A stretch of DNA of 63,972 nucleotides. It comes from UBA2773 sp964643985. Its GTDB lineage: Bacteria; Patescibacteriota; Minisyncoccia; Moranbacterales; DUUL01. The stretch covers positions 1-63,972 of the forward strand of contig CAZXUS010000001.1 of NCBI GenBank assembly GCA_964643985.1, written 5' to 3'. The position numbers were made by a program, and so were the translations under genes. How positions within the stretch are numbered: the first letter of the stretch is position 1; each line of letters starts with the position of its first letter. This document shows, piece by piece, positions 49,573-58,475 of this stretch. The notes beneath the pieces were generated by a model. That model was given only the letters and a program-made list of their open reading frames with translations. It was not told where the DNA came from and did not search any database.

Positions 49573-50133
49573 TCACACTAATTTTTCAAATAATTCCACG
49601 ATTTGTTTTTGAAAATTTTCTTTGGTCGATTCATTAACTAAGGTATAGTCGGCTATAGCAATTGGTCCTCCTTTTTGAGTCCCTTCAATCTCTGTCCAAT
49701 CCCTAGCCTTGAACTCCTTCCAGTCGGCAATTGGTCTTTCGTTAAACCTATTTTTTAAACGCTTAAATCTAGTATTAGGAGAAGCATAAACTGCCACTGT
49801 AATAAAATTATCCCCAAATTTATTTTTCATAATCTTGTATTCGTCCCAACTATAAAGACTTTCCGCTAAAACAATTGGATTTTTTTCTAAAAGTTTTTCA
49901 ATTTTAGGCGCTGAAAAAACAGCATAAGCCCCCATTCCATGTTTTGCTCGTAAATCTTCTCGAACAATTCTTTCGTTTTCATAATTAACTTCCAACTTTC
50001 TTTCTTTTATTTCATCAAAAGTCACTTCACCAAAATAAACTTTGGGTGCTGAATATTTTTCTTGAACTTTCTTGACTACTTCAGTTTTTCCCGAACCAGC
50101 CATCCCAACAATTGCAATAACTTTTTTATTCAT
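49573..50133 (-). CDS. P-loop nucleoside/nucleotide kinase-like ATPase
   Basis: 186 residues with the Walker A IVGMAGSGKTE (residues 8-18) and an R-rich lid (RFKRLKNRFNERP). Resembles the archaeal UPF0200/dephospho-CoA kinase-like group rather than bacterial CoaE. Substrate unknown. Between lepB and murD, separated from murD by a hairpin repeat. Confidence 0.75.
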   Translation of the reverse strand: MNKKVIAIVGMAGSGKTEVVKKVQEKYSAPKVYFGEVTFDEIKERKLEVNYENERIVREDLRAKHGMGAYAVFSAPKIEKLLEKNPIVLAESLYSWDEYKIMKNKFGDNFITVAVYASPNTRFKRLKNRFNERPIADWKEFKARDWTEIEGTQKGGPIAIADYTLVNESTKENFQKQIVELFEKLV

Positions 50134-50166
50134 TATTTTTCTAAATTAATATTTTATAATAATTTC

Positions 50167-50275
50167 GAGACTCATCTGTTTAAGTGTAATCAAAGTTAGA
50201 AGAGGGAGGATTCGACCAACCTTCGTTGAAGCTACGGCTCGGCATAGCAAAGAAATGCGCCAAAAAGATGAGTCT
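50167..50275 (+). repeat. Type-1-like hairpin repeat (copy j), after murD
   Basis: Arms 50167-50186 and 50257-50275 pair (GAGACTCATCTGTTT against AAAAAGATGAGTCT). The right side has the family end AGCAAAGAAATGCGCCAA. The core is replaced by the GC-rich module (CCAACCTTCGTTGAAGCTAC...). The right arm overlaps the murD stop codon. Confidence 0.72.
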
Positions 50276-51662
50276 ATAACATATCAACTATTTTTCTGAA
50301 TTGTCGTCCTCGGTCAAACTCATTTTCAAACATTCCGAAACTAGCAAAGCCAGGCGACAATAAAACCAGTTGACCTTTTCCAGCACTGAGATAGGCGCTT
50401 TTAATAGCTTCTTCGAAATCAGAATAAATTCCTTTAATTTTGTCTTCTCCTCCCAGCTCAATTAATTGATTTTTAATTTTTTCAGCAATCACACTATCCA
50501 AAATAAAAATATTTTTAACATATTTAGACTGGGAAATTTTCTTTAAAAAATTTGTCGGATCCAATTCTTTGCTCGCTCCACCAATAATCAAATTCATTGG
50601 TCTCATAAAAGAATCCACTCCAGCTATGGCTGATTCTGGCGTTGTAGCTGTTGTATCATTGTAAAAATCAACCCCTTTCAAATTTCTCACTAATTCAAGC
50701 CGATGCGGAATTCCTTTAAAATTAATCAAAGTTTTTTTAATTTTTTTCAAATCAATTCCCAAAACCGCCGCTAAAGCAACTGCCGCTAAAATATTATGCA
50801 AATTATGAGAGCCTTTTAACTTAAAACTTTTTATATCACAAACTTCTCGTTCTTGGCTTTCAAAATTAATAAAAATTTTTCCGCCCCGAACGAAAACCAC
50901 CCTCTCACCACTGATTTCTTGATCCGAATAATAAACTATTCTGCTAGGTGCTTCTTGCCCCATTTCTCGAGTAATTTTATTATCATAATTAAAAATGGCA
51001 AAATCTTCTGGTTTTTGATGTAAATAAACTTGTTTCTTATCCTCTATATACTCCTCCATAGAACTATAATGATTCAGATGATCAGGAAAGATATTCGTCA
51101 CCAAAGCATATTTAGGACTTTTTTTAATCTTTTTCAAACCCGCCAACCGCCAAGAAGACATTTCAAAAACCACAAAAGTCTTTGGAACAATTTTCTTCAA
51201 TTTATCCACAACTGCTTCTTGCCCAATTCCAACTTTAGAAATTTTTTCTCCAACGTCAGCTATTATTCTTGCAATCAAACTAGCAGTAGTAGTTTTACCT
51301 TTAGTTCCAGTCACTCCAATTATTCTGGAACTTCTACAATTTTCCATAAAAATACTAGAATCCATTTCAATCGGAATTTTGTTTTCTAAAGCAATTTTAA
51401 TATATTTATTACTCCAAGGAACAGTCGGATTTTTTATTATTAAATCCGCTTTTTGAAAATCTTCAGTTCGATGATGACCTGTGACGACAGTAAGATTTTT
51501 GAAACCGCTTAATTCATCCAAAGTGCTTTTCAAGGCTATTTTCTTTTTTATATCAGTTGCTACCACTTTAGCTCCCTGCTCTAATAACCATTTAATCATA
51601 TTTTTTGAGCCTCCATGCAAACCGATCCCCATCACCGTCACTCGTTTATTTTTAAAATTCAC
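50274..51662 (-). CDS. murD: UDP-N-acetylmuramoylalanine--D-glutamate ligase
   Basis: 462 residues, Mur ligase with ATP site GVTGTKGKTTT (about 116-126), central DHLNHYSSMEEYIEDK and C-terminal ALLSPGFASFGMF-like LSPGFASFGMFENEFDRG. Adds D-Glu to UDP-MurNAc-L-Ala. The residue stretch ending in a short C-terminus fits MurD rather than MurC/E. Start codon GTG. Stand-alone, not in a dcw cluster. Confidence 0.9.
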   Translation of the reverse strand: MNFKNKRVTVMGIGLHGGSKNMIKWLLEQGAKVVATDIKKKIALKSTLDELSGFKNLTVVTGHHRTEDFQKADLIIKNPTVPWSNKYIKIALENKIPIEMDSSIFMENCRSSRIIGVTGTKGKTTTASLIARIIADVGEKISKVGIGQEAVVDKLKKIVPKTFVVFEMSSWRLAGLKKIKKSPKYALVTNIFPDHLNHYSSMEEYIEDKKQVYLHQKPEDFAIFNYDNKITREMGQEAPSRIVYYSDQEISGERVVFVRGGKIFINFESQEREVCDIKSFKLKGSHNLHNILAAVALAAVLGIDLKKIKKTLINFKGIPHRLELVRNLKGVDFYNDTTATTPESAIAGVDSFMRPMNLIIGGASKELDPTNFLKKISQSKYVKNIFILDSVIAEKIKNQLIELGGEDKIKGIYSDFEEAIKSAYLSAGKGQLVLLSPGFASFGMFENEFDRGRQFRKIVDML

Positions 51663-51694
51663 ACTAAAAATTTAATACTAAAATTTTTTAAATA

Positions 51695-51805
51695 ATCAAT
51701 ATTCAATATTCAATATTCAATCAACATCCAATAATTAAACATTCAATACCGCAATATTAATTATTAAATAGATGTCAAACATTAAATGTTGAATATTTAA
51801 AACAA
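51695..51805. repeat. ATTCAATATTCAA low-complexity spacer after gap
   Basis: Tandem TCAATATTCAATATTCAA units at the left, ATTAAATGTTGAATATT units at the right, able to pair. Same vocabulary as 38625-38757. Confidence 0.5.
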
Positions 51806-51834
51806 AATTTACAAAAATTATTTTGTCTTAAAAT

Positions 51835-52827
51835 TTATTTCATCTTCAAGGCCAAATCGATTACTCGCTCCGAATAACCCCACTCATTATCATACCAACC
51901 AACTATTTTAACTAAAGTTCCTCCGACCACTTTGATTAAATCGGTTTGAACAATCACTGAATATTTATTTCCCAAAATATCACTTGAAACTAAAGGTTCG
52001 TCACTGGTTTTAAGAATATTTTTCATAGAACTAGATTCGGCTTCTTGAAAAGCTTTTGTTATTTCCTCTTTCGTCGCGTCTTTTTTTAGCAATACCACGA
52101 CATCGCTAATTGATCCAGCCGGCGTAGGAACTCTAAGTGCCATTCCATCAAATTTATCTTTTAGTTGCGGAACCACTAAGGTGGCAGCAATCGCCGCACC
52201 AGTAGAAGTCGGGACAACATTGCAAGCCGCCGCTCGTCCTCTTCTCATATCTTTTTTAGCAGGTCCATCAATCAAGGCTTGAGTAGAAGTATAACTATGA
52301 ATAGTCGTCATTAAAGATTTTTCAACCCCAAAATTATCTTCCAAAACTTTCATCATTGGCGCCACACAGTTAGTAGTGCAAGAAGCATTGCAAACAATAT
52401 CGTCTTCTGAATTCAATTCTTCTTCGTTCACACCACAAACGATAGTTTTAACGCTTGCATCTTTAGTTGGAGCCGAAATTAAAACTTTTTTAGCTCCCGC
52501 CTTCAAATGCCCTTCCGCTCCAGTTCGGTCAGTAAAAAAGCCTGTCGCCTCTACCACTAAATCAATTTCCAATTCCTCCCAAGGCAAATCAGCGGGATTT
52601 TTCTGAGAGAAAAATTTAATTTGCTTTCCAGCCACCATTAAATTATCATCTTTAATTTCCGCTCTATTTTTATAAATTCCATAAACAGTATCGTAATTCA
52701 AAAGATAAGCTAAATTTTCCAAAGGAGCCAAATCATTAATAGCTACAATTTCCATTTCCGGATTATCAATTGCTATCTTTAAAACCGCCCTACCAATCCT
52801 CCCAAAACCATTAATCGCAATTTTCAT
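51835..52827 (-). CDS. gap: Glyceraldehyde-3-phosphate dehydrogenase
   Basis: 330 residues, glycolytic GAPDH. NGFGRIGR nucleotide motif, D32 (NDL) predicts NAD use, catalytic SCTTNC (C150) with H177. Full length. It has a palindromic operator-like site just upstream, unusual for this region. Other glycolytic genes are not present in this window. Confidence 0.97.
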   Translation of the reverse strand: MKIAINGFGRIGRAVLKIAIDNPEMEIVAINDLAPLENLAYLLNYDTVYGIYKNRAEIKDDNLMVAGKQIKFFSQKNPADLPWEELEIDLVVEATGFFTDRTGAEGHLKAGAKKVLISAPTKDASVKTIVCGVNEEELNSEDDIVCNASCTTNCVAPMMKVLEDNFGVEKSLMTTIHSYTSTQALIDGPAKKDMRRGRAAACNVVPTSTGAAIAATLVVPQLKDKFDGMALRVPTPAGSISDVVVLLKKDATKEEITKAFQEAESSSMKNILKTSDEPLVSSDILGNKYSVIVQTDLIKVVGGTLVKIVGWYDNEWGYSERVIDLALKMK

Positions 52828-52850
52828 ATTTTTTTTATTTTAAAAATTAT

Positions 52851-52884
52851 ATCCTTACATATGTCCTTACATATGTAAGGACAT
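52851..52884. promoter_or_regulatory. Palindromic operator-like site upstream of gap
   Basis: A perfect 24-nt palindrome (52861-52884, half ATGTCCTTACAT) preceded by an extra half-site ATCCTTACAT at 52851-52860, 24 nt upstream of the gap start codon. Candidate repressor or activator site. Confidence 0.55.
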
Positions 52885-53042
52885 AACTACCTAAAATTAT
52901 TCACCAAAAATTTAATACTTAAGTATAATTCTAAATAAAAACTTCGGGGCTTTTAATTTTGAAACTTAATATTCCTATCCTCCCCACGAAAAATAAGAAA
53001 TTTAATATTTTGAGTTCAATCTAAATAAAAATTTTAGAACTT

Positions 53043-53165
53043 GGAGACTTTAAATTTTAAGCATAATTTGAGGAAAATTCGAGTAACGAACGAAACGTAT
53101 TGAAAGATACGTTGAGAGAGTAACGCAGAATTTGACAAAAAAGTATGCCGAAATTAAAAGTCTCT
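53043..53165 (+). repeat. Type-1 hairpin repeat (copy k), after gyrB
   Basis: Arms 53043-53065 and 53144-53165 pair (GGAGACTTTAAATTTTAAGC against GCCGAAATTAAAAGTCTCT). Apical stem CGTATT-GAAA-GATACG. The right arm ends directly before the gyrB stop. 52885-53042 is AT-rich with nothing recognisable. Confidence 0.82.
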
Positions 53166-55142
53166 CTACACGTCTAGATTTTGGACAGACTTGGCATGTA
53201 CCTGTATGAACTTCTTCCTCGGCGCCACTTCACTTCCCATTAAAATATCAAATAATTCATCTGCTCGTTCCGCATCTTCGATAGTAATTTGATTCATCAT
53301 CCTATTTTCAGGATTCATAGTGGTATCCCAGAGCAAACTAGGATTCATCTCCCCAAGACCCTTGTAACGTTGAAGGGAAATTCCAGTAGATTTTTTAAGA
53401 TCTATCCCTTCTTCATCGGTTTCTGAAACTTCAACATTTTTACCAGACATTCTTTTCACAATATCATCTTTTTCTTTTTCATCATAAGCATATTGAATCT
53501 GCTTTCCTTTTTTAACAGCAAAAAGAGGTGGTTGAGCAGCATAAACATATCCGCCTTCAATTAAACCCTCAAAATGTCGATAAAATAAAGTTAAAAGCAA
53601 AGTTCTAATATGAGAACCGTCCACATCAGCATCAGTCATAATTACAATTCGATGATAACGCAATTTAGCTAAATTCATTTCTGCACCAATTCCAGCACCC
53701 AAAGCAATCACAATGTTTTTGATTTCCTGGGAAGCCAACATTCGATCTAATCGAGCTCTTTCAACATTTAAAATTTTACCTCGTAAAGGCAAAATCGCTT
53801 GAAATTGTCGGTCTCGTCCCTGCTTAGCACTGCCACCAGCAGAATCTCCCTCCACAATAAATAGTTCACTTTTACTAGCATCTCGACTTGAACAATCAGC
53901 GAGCTTACCTGGCAAGGTCATTCCTTCTATCGCCCCTTTTCGCACCACGGCTTCTTTGGCGGCCTTAGCGGCCAAACGCGCCTTAGATGACAAAGCACAT
54001 CTATTAATAATAGATTTTGCCTCCAAGGGATATTCATCAAAATAATCGGCAAAGGCTTCGTTTAAAACTGAATTTACTGCCGTTCGAGCCTCTGAATTTC
54101 CCAATTTGGTTTTAGTTTGACCTTCGAATTGAGGTTCCTCTAGTTTAACAGAAACAACCGCCGTAAGACCTTCCTTTACATCATCAGCCGTAAAATTAGG
54201 ATCTTTTTCTTTCAATAGATTATTTTTCTTAGCATAATCATTAATGCTTCGAGTCAAGGCTGTTCTAAAACCAGTTTCATGCATTCCACCTTCAGTGGTA
54301 GGAATATTATTAGCAAAAGAAATAATTCGGTCTTTCATTGACATACTAAACTGCAATGACGTTTCCACCAAAACGCCTTGAACTTGTTTCTCAACATAGA
54401 AAATATTTTCGTTAACAACGTCCTTTCCTTTATTCAAATGTTTAACAAAAGATTTTATCCCACCATCAAAACAGAACCCAACTTTTTTATGAAGATCTTC
54501 TCTTTCGTTTCTTTTGTCAATTATCTTTAAATGAATACCCTTAGTTAAATAAGCTTGTTCTCTTAAGTAGTTAGTAATTTTACCCCAATTCCATTCAATT
54601 TCTGGAAAAATTTCTGGGTCTGGCTCAAAAGTAATTATAGTTCCATGTTTTGTGGTCTCTCCTATTTTTTTTACAGGAGCTTGAACTTCTCCTCGAGAAT
54701 ATTCTTGAGCCCAAACCTTCCCTTTCTGATAAACTTCCGCTCGAGTCCAAATACTTAAAGCGTTCACAACGGAGACACCCACCCCGTGAAGACCTCCGGA
54801 AACTTTATATCCACCACCGCCAAATTTTCCTCCAGCGTGCAAACGAGTCATTACCGTTTCCAAAGTTGAAACTCCCGTTTGAGGATGTTTTTCGACTGGA
54901 ATTCCTCGCCCCTCGTCAATAACTCGAATTTGATTTCCAGGCAAAATATGTATTTCAATGTAGGTCCCATTTCCAGTCATAGCTTCATCGATTGAATTCG
55001 CCACTACTTCCCAAACCAAATGATGCAATCCCTCCAAAGAAGTTCCTCCAATATACATTCCCGGTCTTTTCCGAACTGGCTCTAATCCCTCTAAAACCTG
55101 AATCGAGGCCGCCGTATAATCCTGTTCTTTTTTCTTTGCCAT
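53166..55142 (-). CDS. gyrB: DNA gyrase subunit B
   Basis: 658 residues from the ATG of MAKKKEQDYTAAS. GHKL ATPase domain (YIGG..GLHHLVWEVVANSIDEA, GRGIPV, GLHGVGVSVVNALS), TOPRIM (EGDSAGGSAKQGRDR, PLRGKILNVE) and C-terminal QRYKGLGEMNP. With GyrA it introduces negative supercoils. ParE cannot be ruled out by this alone. An in-frame TTG further upstream was not used. Confidence 0.94.
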   Translation of the reverse strand: MAKKKEQDYTAASIQVLEGLEPVRKRPGMYIGGTSLEGLHHLVWEVVANSIDEAMTGNGTYIEIHILPGNQIRVIDEGRGIPVEKHPQTGVSTLETVMTRLHAGGKFGGGGYKVSGGLHGVGVSVVNALSIWTRAEVYQKGKVWAQEYSRGEVQAPVKKIGETTKHGTIITFEPDPEIFPEIEWNWGKITNYLREQAYLTKGIHLKIIDKRNEREDLHKKVGFCFDGGIKSFVKHLNKGKDVVNENIFYVEKQVQGVLVETSLQFSMSMKDRIISFANNIPTTEGGMHETGFRTALTRSINDYAKKNNLLKEKDPNFTADDVKEGLTAVVSVKLEEPQFEGQTKTKLGNSEARTAVNSVLNEAFADYFDEYPLEAKSIINRCALSSKARLAAKAAKEAVVRKGAIEGMTLPGKLADCSSRDASKSELFIVEGDSAGGSAKQGRDRQFQAILPLRGKILNVERARLDRMLASQEIKNIVIALGAGIGAEMNLAKLRYHRIVIMTDADVDGSHIRTLLLTLFYRHFEGLIEGGYVYAAQPPLFAVKKGKQIQYAYDEKEKDDIVKRMSGKNVEVSETDEEGIDLKKSTGISLQRYKGLGEMNPSLLWDTTMNPENRMMNQITIEDAERADELFDILMGSEVAPRKKFIQVHAKSVQNLDV

Positions 55143-55198
55143 AATCTTTTTGTGTTTATTATTAGTATGAAATCCTACTTCCAATTTTTAATATATTT

Positions 55199-55301
55199 TG
55201 AGACTGTTTTCAATTGCCCTTTTTACTGCCCATCTCGCGTCGCTTGCCGAGGCAGGCAATTTTCCAATTTTGCAACAAAACTGTGATTGGAAACCGTCCC
55301 A
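55199..55301. repeat. Type-2 long hairpin (copy 3), between the 132-aa gene and gyrB
   Basis: Arms TGAGACTGTTTTCAATTGCC and the complementary GTGATTGGAAACCGTCCCA (ends at 55301). Interior GCTTGCCGAGGCAGGCAA hairpin is the reverse of motifs in the other copies. It begins 2 nt after the upstream gene's stop. Confidence 0.65.
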
Positions 55302-55303
55302 TT

Positions 55304-55702
55304 TTATCTAGCCAAAAAATACAACTCCACCATAATTACCGCTCCGATTGCCAATAATCCATCCCACCAAACCAAAACTTGAAAACTTTGCATTATTAAT
55401 AAAATCAAAACTGCCAAAGCCAATAAAAATCCTTGCCTAAAAGAAACTCCCGCAAAAACATCCAGCTCTCTTCCTTTCAAGCCTGCCAATTTTAAAGTTC
55501 TTATCCAAAAAAGCAATAACGAAAAACCTGCCACTAATGAAAAAAATAAACTAATTTCAAAAATTAATATATTAATTGAGACAGATTCTCGAAAAGTGTA
55601 AGGATCTGAATAAGGAGAAAGAAAAATTAACATAAGTATCATTAATAAAAACGAAACGATTGCTAAGATCCTCATTCCCCATAAAAAAAAGCGGTGAGAC
55701 AT
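55304..55702 (-). CDS. Four-helix membrane protein of unknown function
   Basis: 132 residues with four predicted helices (about 5-30, 44-67, 86-108, 112-130). Sequence IMVELYFLAR at the end, no family recognised. Between mscS and gyrB on the same strand. Confidence 0.6.
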   Translation of the reverse strand: MSHRFFLWGMRILAIVSFLLMILMLIFLSPYSDPYTFRESVSINILIFEISLFFSLVAGFSLLLFWIRTLKLAGLKGRELDVFAGVSFRQGFLLALAVLILLIMQSFQVLVWWDGLLAIGAVIMVELYFLAR

Positions 55703-55818
55703 TTATTTTTGTTTATTTTAAAACATTCCAAACTGTTTCTTGAGAATTGTTTTCAGTTTTCCCTTAAAACAGCTCTATTCAATTTTAAACTATTTTTTCC
55801 TCTTAATCAAATCGAAAA

Positions 55819-56889
55819 CTAACCCTTACTAACATAAACCGTTTGAGAAGGAAAAGCAAATTCTATTTTTCTTTTTTCAAATTCTTCATAAATTGCTAAA
55901 TTTATTCGCTCTTGAATATTCAAAAACAATTCTAAATCAGAACTATTAACATGATAAACAATTTTAAAAATCAAAGCAAAATCTCCAAATTCAATGAAAT
56001 TCGCCCTGTTAAAAGTAACCTCTTTTTCAAGTTTAATAATTTTTTCAATTATTTCGGGAATTTCTTTTAATTTTTTACTGCCAGTATCATAGGTCACGCC
56101 CAATTTCAAATTAGCTCTTCTTTTTTCTATTTTACTAAAGTTGCGCACTCGGGAAGATGAAATATCAGTATTAGAAACAATTAATTCTTCTCCATTTAGA
56201 GTGGCAATCCGACTAGTTTTTATCCCTACCTTTTTGACTGTCCCTGCTTCCGCTCCGGCTTGAACATAATCACCAACCTTAAAAGGCTGATCTAAAAAAA
56301 TAGAAAAAGAAGCGAACAAATCACCCAAAATTCCCTGAAGCGCAAACGCAATCGCAATTCCACCAACGCCTAATCCCGCCACTAAAGAAGTGACATCAAC
56401 ACCTAAATTAGACAAAATCATCAAAAAACCAATAACCCACAAAATCACTTTAACAATTTGACTTAATAATTTTATTACTGCCTTTTTATTCTTAGCATCA
56501 TCTTGTCCTTCCGCATTTTTCAATAAGACCTTATCTAGAATATAATCAATAATTTTTTGTAAAATTAAAATTGATTGAAAAATAAGAACCATCGTGAATA
56601 ATCCAAAAATAATCTTGTGAACCAAATCACCCAAATTCAAAGGATTAACAGCGATATAAAGAGCAATCAACAAGTAAAATGGAGGTTTGAGTTCATTGAT
56701 TATCTGAATTGCAAAATCGTCAATATCATTTTTAGTTTTTTCAGACAAGCGCTTCAAGCGAGCAACAATGATAATTTTAAAAATTTTAAAGATCATCATT
56801 AAACCAATAAACCAGGAAAAAGCCTGAACATAATTCCAGCCAGTATTTGCGCCCAATTGCAATTCCTTCAAATAATTTATAAACTCCAT
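55819..56889 (-). CDS. MscS-type mechanosensitive channel
   Basis: 356 residues: several N-terminal helices, the pore helix with GLGVGGIAIAFALQGILGDLFASFSI, then the beta domain (PFKVGDYV...GTVKKVGIKTSRIATLNGEELIVSN). Opens under membrane tension to release solutes. Confidence 0.92.
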   Translation of the reverse strand: MEFINYLKELQLGANTGWNYVQAFSWFIGLMMIFKIFKIIIVARLKRLSEKTKNDIDDFAIQIINELKPPFYLLIALYIAVNPLNLGDLVHKIIFGLFTMVLIFQSILILQKIIDYILDKVLLKNAEGQDDAKNKKAVIKLLSQIVKVILWVIGFLMILSNLGVDVTSLVAGLGVGGIAIAFALQGILGDLFASFSIFLDQPFKVGDYVQAGAEAGTVKKVGIKTSRIATLNGEELIVSNTDISSSRVRNFSKIEKRRANLKLGVTYDTGSKKLKEIPEIIEKIIKLEKEVTFNRANFIEFGDFALIFKIVYHVNSSDLELFLNIQERINLAIYEEFEKRKIEFAFPSQTVYVSKG

Positions 56890-56995
56890 TTTAAAAAATT
56901 ATTTATTAAAACATTTAAATTCTTTCTTTATCTTAACCTTTTTCTTATTATTTTCAACCCAAAATTAAAAAAATATTTCCACAAATCACACGCTC

Positions 56996-57024
56996 TTGAC
57001 CAAATCGCCAAAAAAGTCTATCAT
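56996..57024 (+). promoter_or_regulatory. Promoter of rplS
   Basis: TTGACC (56996-57001), 17-nt spacer, TATCAT (57019-57024), ~70 nt before the ATG. Confidence 0.65.
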
Positions 57025-57099
57025 TAATATTGTCTTAAATATTTTCTTTACTGCAAATTATATAAAGATAAAAACTTTAAAGATTTTAACTTCATTTGT

Positions 57100-57585
57100 A
57101 TGGATCAAAAAATAATTGACTTCAATAAGTCCCAAGCAAGAACCGACATTCCTGAAATTAGAACAGGTGATGTTGTTTGCGTTTACAAAAAAATTAAAGA
57201 AGGTGAAAAAGAAAGAATTCAACAATTCAAAGGATTAGTAATCGCCATTAAAGGCCGACAAAGTTCTTCTCCGACTATTACCGTTCGAAAAGATTCTCAA
57301 GGAATTGGAGTAGAGATGGTCTTACCTATTTATCTTCCTTCTATTGAAAAAATAGAAGTTTTACGACACAGCAAAATTCGACAAGCCAAACTTTACTATA
57401 TGCGAGAACGAGCTGGACGATCAGCTAAGATGAAAATTAGAGATTTTTCGGAAAAAGAAAAGACTGCCCTAAAAGAAAAGGACGAAAAAGCCAAAGCCGA
57501 AAAAGCTGAAATCAAAGAAAAATCTATCGCTACTCAAGAAGAAAAAACTGGAACTAAACCTGAAAAAATTGAAGAAAAAAAATAG
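57100..57585 (+). CDS. rplS: 50S ribosomal protein L19 with charged tail
   Basis: 161 residues; core (1-117; DIPEIRTGDVVCVYKKIKEGEKERIQQFKGLVIAIKG, PSIEKIEVLRHSKIRQAKLYYMRERAGR) is normal, the last ~40 residues are Lys/Glu/Ala-rich. Lies at the subunit interface. One of three plus-strand protein-coding or tRNA units here with its own promoter and terminator; trmD and rpsP are not adjacent. Confidence 0.96.
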   Translation: MDQKIIDFNKSQARTDIPEIRTGDVVCVYKKIKEGEKERIQQFKGLVIAIKGRQSSSPTITVRKDSQGIGVEMVLPIYLPSIEKIEVLRHSKIRQAKLYYMRERAGRSAKMKIRDFSEKEKTALKEKDEKAKAEKAEIKEKSIATQEEKTGTKPEKIEEKK

Positions 57586-57603
57586 ATTCTTTACAATATT
57601 CAA

Positions 57604-57629
57604 AAAACCGCTGACTTCTCAGCGGTTTT
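57604..57629 (+). terminator. Terminator of rplS
   Basis: AAAACCGCTGA-CTTC-TCAGCGGTTTT, perfect 11-bp stem, followed by a partial T run. Confidence 0.88.
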
Positions 57630-57654
57630 CTGCTACAATAAAAAAAGTTGGCAA

Positions 57655-58140
57655 ATATGAAGTTTTTAAAGTTATCAAGTTTAACCAGCTAAATAATTTA
57701 AATTAGAGCTTTGTTCTATTTAACAGGGTAAGGAAAGTAAAAAGTTTAGAAAGTTCGATCCGCCTCCGCTATGACTAAGACAGGGCAAGCCCTCCTCCGC
57801 TAAAGCTACAGAAGGGCGAGCAAAGGGATTCATAAAAATAGCTAAAAACATGTTAAACTGATAAAATTCAAAAATTTGAGGAGATTTTGAGTAGCGAGTG
57901 AAATGTAACTTAATAGCACATTGAACGAGCAACAAAAAATTCGACCTGAGTCTATTAAAGCTATAGCGAAGCAAGAGAAAATCCAAATAAAAACTTGCCG
58001 TGCAAAAACAGAAATTTTATTTTTGAATACAGTTTGACTTGCCTTCGCTGAGGCTACGGCGAGGCGAGGGGAAATCTGACTTAAAGCTTGCCATACAATA
58101 TGGAAATTTATTTTTTGAGGAAAATTCAATAATACGACTA
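57655..58140. repeat. Cluster of degenerate spacer repeats upstream of tRNA-Leu
   Basis: In order: AAGTTTTTAAAGTT low-complexity tract; CTATTTAACAGGGTAA remnant; two GC-rich modules (GATCCGCCTCCGCTATG..., CTCCTCCGCTAAAGCTACAG); a degenerate type-1 core (GAGGAGATTTTGAGTAGCGA, TGTAACTTAATAGCACA); another module GCCTTCGCTGAGGCTACGGC at 58039-58058 in GAATACAGTTTGA context. Appears to be piled-up damaged copies. No gene. Confidence 0.5.
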
Positions 58141-58146
58141 GCCAAT

Positions 58147-58267
58147 AGAAGTTTATCGTTTGAGTGCAGTTCGCGGAAAATCCGAGCAGTGAGTGAGACG
58201 TACTGAATAGTACGGCGAACGAGTGGCGCAGGATTTGACAAAGAAATGCACCAAACGATAAAATTCT
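58147..58267 (+). repeat. Type-1 hairpin repeat (copy l), just upstream of tRNA-Leu
   Basis: Arms 58147-58168 and 58247-58267 pair (AGAAGTTTATCGTTTG against CAAACGATAAAATTCT). Apical stem CGTACT-GAAT-AGTACG with GAGA/GCGA loop, GGATTTGACAAAGAAATGCAC end. It overlaps the tRNA-Leu promoter. Confidence 0.85.
58235..58264 (+). promoter_or_regulatory. Promoter of tRNA-Leu inside the type-1 repeat
   Basis: TTGACA (58235-58240), 18-nt spacer, TAAAAT (58259-58264). The -35 box is part of the repeat core and the -10 box of its right arm. Confidence 0.6.
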
Positions 58268-58276
58268 AACCCAGAG

Positions 58277-58358
58277 GCCTCGATGGTGAAATGGTATACA
58301 CACACGGTTGAGGGCCGTGGCGCACCTGCGCATGAGGGTTCAAATCCCTCTCGAGGCA
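58277..58358 (+). tRNA. tRNA-Leu (anticodon GAG)
   Basis: Class II tRNA: acceptor GCCTCGA/TCGAGGC, anticodon stem CACGG/CCGTG around TTGAGGG (anticodon GAG, codons CTC and CTT), variable arm GCGC-ACCT-GCGC, T arm GAGGG-TTCAAAT-CCCTC. CCA not encoded. Confidence 0.95.
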
Positions 58359-58363
58359 CACCA

Positions 58364-58387
58364 AAAAAGAGCCCAAGGGCTCTTTTT
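58364..58387 (+). terminator. Terminator of tRNA-Leu
   Basis: AAAAAGAGCC-CAAG-GGCTCTTTTT, ten base pairs, T run. It can also act on the convergent minus-strand membrane-protein gene. Confidence 0.88.
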
Positions 58388-58475
58388 AAATTTTCAATTC
58401 ACAATTTACAATTCACAATAAATTTTCAATGTTAAAATTTTCAACTTAACAATTAAATTATTTAAAATTTTCAGC

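Noticed and set aside
57720..58359. Several overlapping minus-strand frames of 68-163 codons across the repeat cluster and tRNA-Leu
   Set aside because: They run antisense through tRNA-Leu and degenerate repeats; composition and lack of motifs show they are not genes.
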